Source: an uncultured Phascolarctobacterium sp. (GTDB lineage: Bacteria > Bacillota > Negativicutes > Acidaminococcales > Acidaminococcaceae). From it: 41,409 bases of DNA. The DNA is taken from positions 1 through 41,409 of the forward strand of contig UQWU01000010.1 of NCBI GenBank assembly GCA_900544885.1, in the 5' to 3' direction. The translations under genes and the position numbers were made by a program. Below are positions 40,287 to 41,409 of the stretch, piece by piece; position 1 is the first letter of the stretch, and each line of letters opens with the position of its first letter. Below the pieces are notes generated by a model. It was given only the letters and a program-made list of their open reading frames with translations, searched no databases and had not been told where the DNA came from.

Positions 40287-40300
40287 TATTGTATACAATA
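40287..40300. promoter_or_regulatory. Perfect 14-base palindrome TATTGTATACAATA (GntR-like operator)
   Basis: Perfectly symmetric. Its core TTGTATACAA fits the T-x-G-T-x-x-A-C-x-A pattern of FCD-subfamily GntR regulators. It lies 22 bases upstream of the candidate -35 of the dipeptidase. No GntR gene is in the window. Confidence 0.6.
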
Positions 40301-40321
40301 AGCTGAGCTATTTACTCTGTA

Positions 40322-40349
40322 TTGAAAACCATATACAATGGATTATATT
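40322..40349 (+). promoter_or_regulatory. Candidate promoter of the M19 dipeptidase gene
   Basis: TTGAAA (40322-40327), 16-base spacer, TATATT (40344-40349), about 40 bases before the start codon. Confidence 0.45.
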
Positions 40350-40388
40350 GTTTTATGATATTTTGTAAAAATGAAGGGAGAACTAAAT

Positions 40389-41336
40389 ATGTTTATTTGC
40401 GATTGTCACTGTGATACTCTTACCGAATTATACAAACACAACAAAGAACTGTACAGCAATGACTTACACTTTGATATCCAACGTCAATTGGCTTTAGGCG
40501 GTGGCCTGCAATTCTGTGCAATTTTTGTGCCTACCCCGGAATTTAGATATCATGGCGGTTTGCGCTATACTCTGCAATTGTTAGACAAATACCTGCAAGA
40601 AGTACGTAAAATTCAAGCTCAAGGTATCGACCTGCTACAAGTTCGTACTAAAGCTGACGTAGCTGATGTTTTAAACCACCAAGCAGCTACTCTGCTTGCT
40701 ATTGAAGAAGGCGGTGCTATTGACGGCAGCTTAGAAGCTTTACGTTGCTTATACGAATTAGGTGTACGTGCTATGACTTTAACCTGGAGCAATCGTAATG
40801 ATATTGCTGATGGCGTAAACGAAGAATGTAGCGGCGGTGGCTTAACTACTTTCGGTCGCCAAGTTGTAGCAGAAATGAATAAACTGGGTATGTTAGTAGA
40901 TGTTTCCCATATCGCTCCTGCAGGCTTCTGGGATGTTATCGAAACCAGTACTAAACCTATTATTGCTACACACTCCAATGCTAAAGCATTATGTGGCCAT
41001 GTACGTAACATGGATGATAAACAAATTTTAGCAATGAACGAAAATGACGGTCTGATTGGTGTTACCTTTGCCGGCCAATTCTTAGAAAACGATTATCATG
41101 ATGCTAAAGTAGAAAGCATTTATCGTCATATTGATTATATGCTTAACCTGATGGGCAATGATGACCATATCGGTTTCGGCAGCGACTTTGATGGTATCTC
41201 TCATGCCCCGCAGGATCTGCAAGGCGTCCAAGATTACCAACGTGTTTATGAGCTGCTTTCTCAAAAATACAGTGCTAGCACCGTAGAAAAAATCACCCAT
41301 AAAAACGTCTTAACTCTTTTAAACAAAGTTTTATAA
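40389..41336 (+). CDS. M19-family membrane dipeptidase (renal-dipeptidase type)
   Basis: A 315-residue zinc dipeptidase. The DCHCDT motif (H-x-D type) near the N-terminus, the bridging Glu in LAIEEGGAIDG, DVSHIAPAGFWDV, ATHSNAKALCGH and GFGSDFDGI match M19 enzymes, which cleave dipeptides, often with a D-residue at the C-terminal position. No signal peptide is seen, so it is cytoplasmic. The ATG at 40389 has AAGGGAG eight bases upstream; the six-codon longer frame includes that site and is rejected. It lies behind its own candidate promoter and a GntR-type palindrome, and ends in a strong terminator. Confidence 0.93.
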   Translation: MFICDCHCDTLTELYKHNKELYSNDLHFDIQRQLALGGGLQFCAIFVPTPEFRYHGGLRYTLQLLDKYLQEVRKIQAQGIDLLQVRTKADVADVLNHQAATLLAIEEGGAIDGSLEALRCLYELGVRAMTLTWSNRNDIADGVNEECSGGGLTTFGRQVVAEMNKLGMLVDVSHIAPAGFWDVIETSTKPIIATHSNAKALCGHVRNMDDKQILAMNENDGLIGVTFAGQFLENDYHDAKVESIYRHIDYMLNLMGNDDHIGFGSDFDGISHAPQDLQGVQDYQRVYELLSQKYSASTVEKITHKNVLTLLNKVL

Positions 41337-41346
41337 GCTTAAATTT

Positions 41347-41382
41347 AAACGCTATGCGTATTCTACGCATAGCGTTTTTTTA
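41347..41382 (+). terminator. Terminator of the M19 dipeptidase gene
   Basis: Perfect 14-base stem AAACGCTATGCGTA / TACGCATAGCGTTT with loop TTC, followed by a run of T. Confidence 0.95.
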
Positions 41383-41409
41383 TTGTCTTTATTTTGAAAA
41401 TATTGTTTA

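Noticed and set aside
40619..41011. 130-codon minus-strand frame
   Set aside because: Antisense to the M19 dipeptidase, which has full catalytic motifs. No ribosome binding site.

Overview
The window most likely comes from a diderm (outer-membrane-bearing) Firmicute of the class Negativicutes, probably an Acidaminococcaceae such as Phascolarctobacterium. That is an inference. Gene content is Firmicute-like (PcrA-LigA, Fhs-FolD, a PASTA-bearing penicillin-binding protein, low-GC codon use, strong Shine-Dalgarno sites). It also carries two true outer-membrane proteins: an OmpP1/FadL barrel and a trimeric autotransporter with the ESPR extended signal peptide. No rRNA, tRNA, CRISPR array or phage genes were seen. 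Most of the window looks like stable chromosome. The only mobile element is the tail of an IS30-family element at the left edge. Coding density is high and no gene-free gap exceeds 300 bases; the largest is 34073-34354.

Layout. 1-492: 3' end of an IS30 element. 502-4219 (minus): a flavodoxin/ferredoxin fusion followed by two paralogous FAD-linked 2-hydroxyacid dehydrogenases. 4413-5678 (minus): OmpP1/FadL-type porin. 5779-10952 (minus): pcrA, ligA and an unrecognised helical protein. 11200-12003 (plus): TtcA-like tRNA thiolase. 12058-15317 (minus): hybrid histidine kinase, free HPt protein and a CrcB/Fluc fluoride channel, the last two overlapping by 4 bases. 15530-18051 (minus): fhs-folD one-carbon operon. 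18183-22041 (minus): trmB, an FtsW/SpoVE-type glycosyltransferase and an FtsI/SpoVD-type PASTA transpeptidase. 22243-22446 (plus): cold-shock protein. 22517-24737 (minus): CaiB-like family III CoA-transferase homologue and an M48 protease. 24925-25781 (plus): ThiW-like ECF S-component and an ArsR-family repressor. 26048-28882 (plus): trimeric autotransporter adhesin. 28951-34072 (minus): Fbp/Afu-type ABC importer with two substrate-binding lipoproteins. 34355-35437 (minus): FkbM methyltransferase. 35542-36573 (plus): DtxR-type regulator and a secreted orphan protein. 36768-38701 (plus): two CbiK-type chelatases, one exported and one cytoplasmic. 38842-41336 (plus): DcuC-type dicarboxylate carrier and an M19 dipeptidase.

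How the genes may work together. The right third has a metal and tetrapyrrole flavour: an ABC importer of the ferric/anion type, a DtxR-family regulator with the iron-type C-x-x-E-H site, and an exported chelatase that appears strongly expressed. The exported/cytoplasmic CbiK pair without any other cobalamin gene, the ThiW-like S-component paired with a CzrA-like zinc sensor, the autotransporter with a coiled coil after its membrane anchor, and the CaiB-like protein lacking the catalytic aspartate are the most interesting points. Several CDS starts were moved inward from the longest open frame to the first start with a well-spaced ribosome binding site; each case is explained in its entry.
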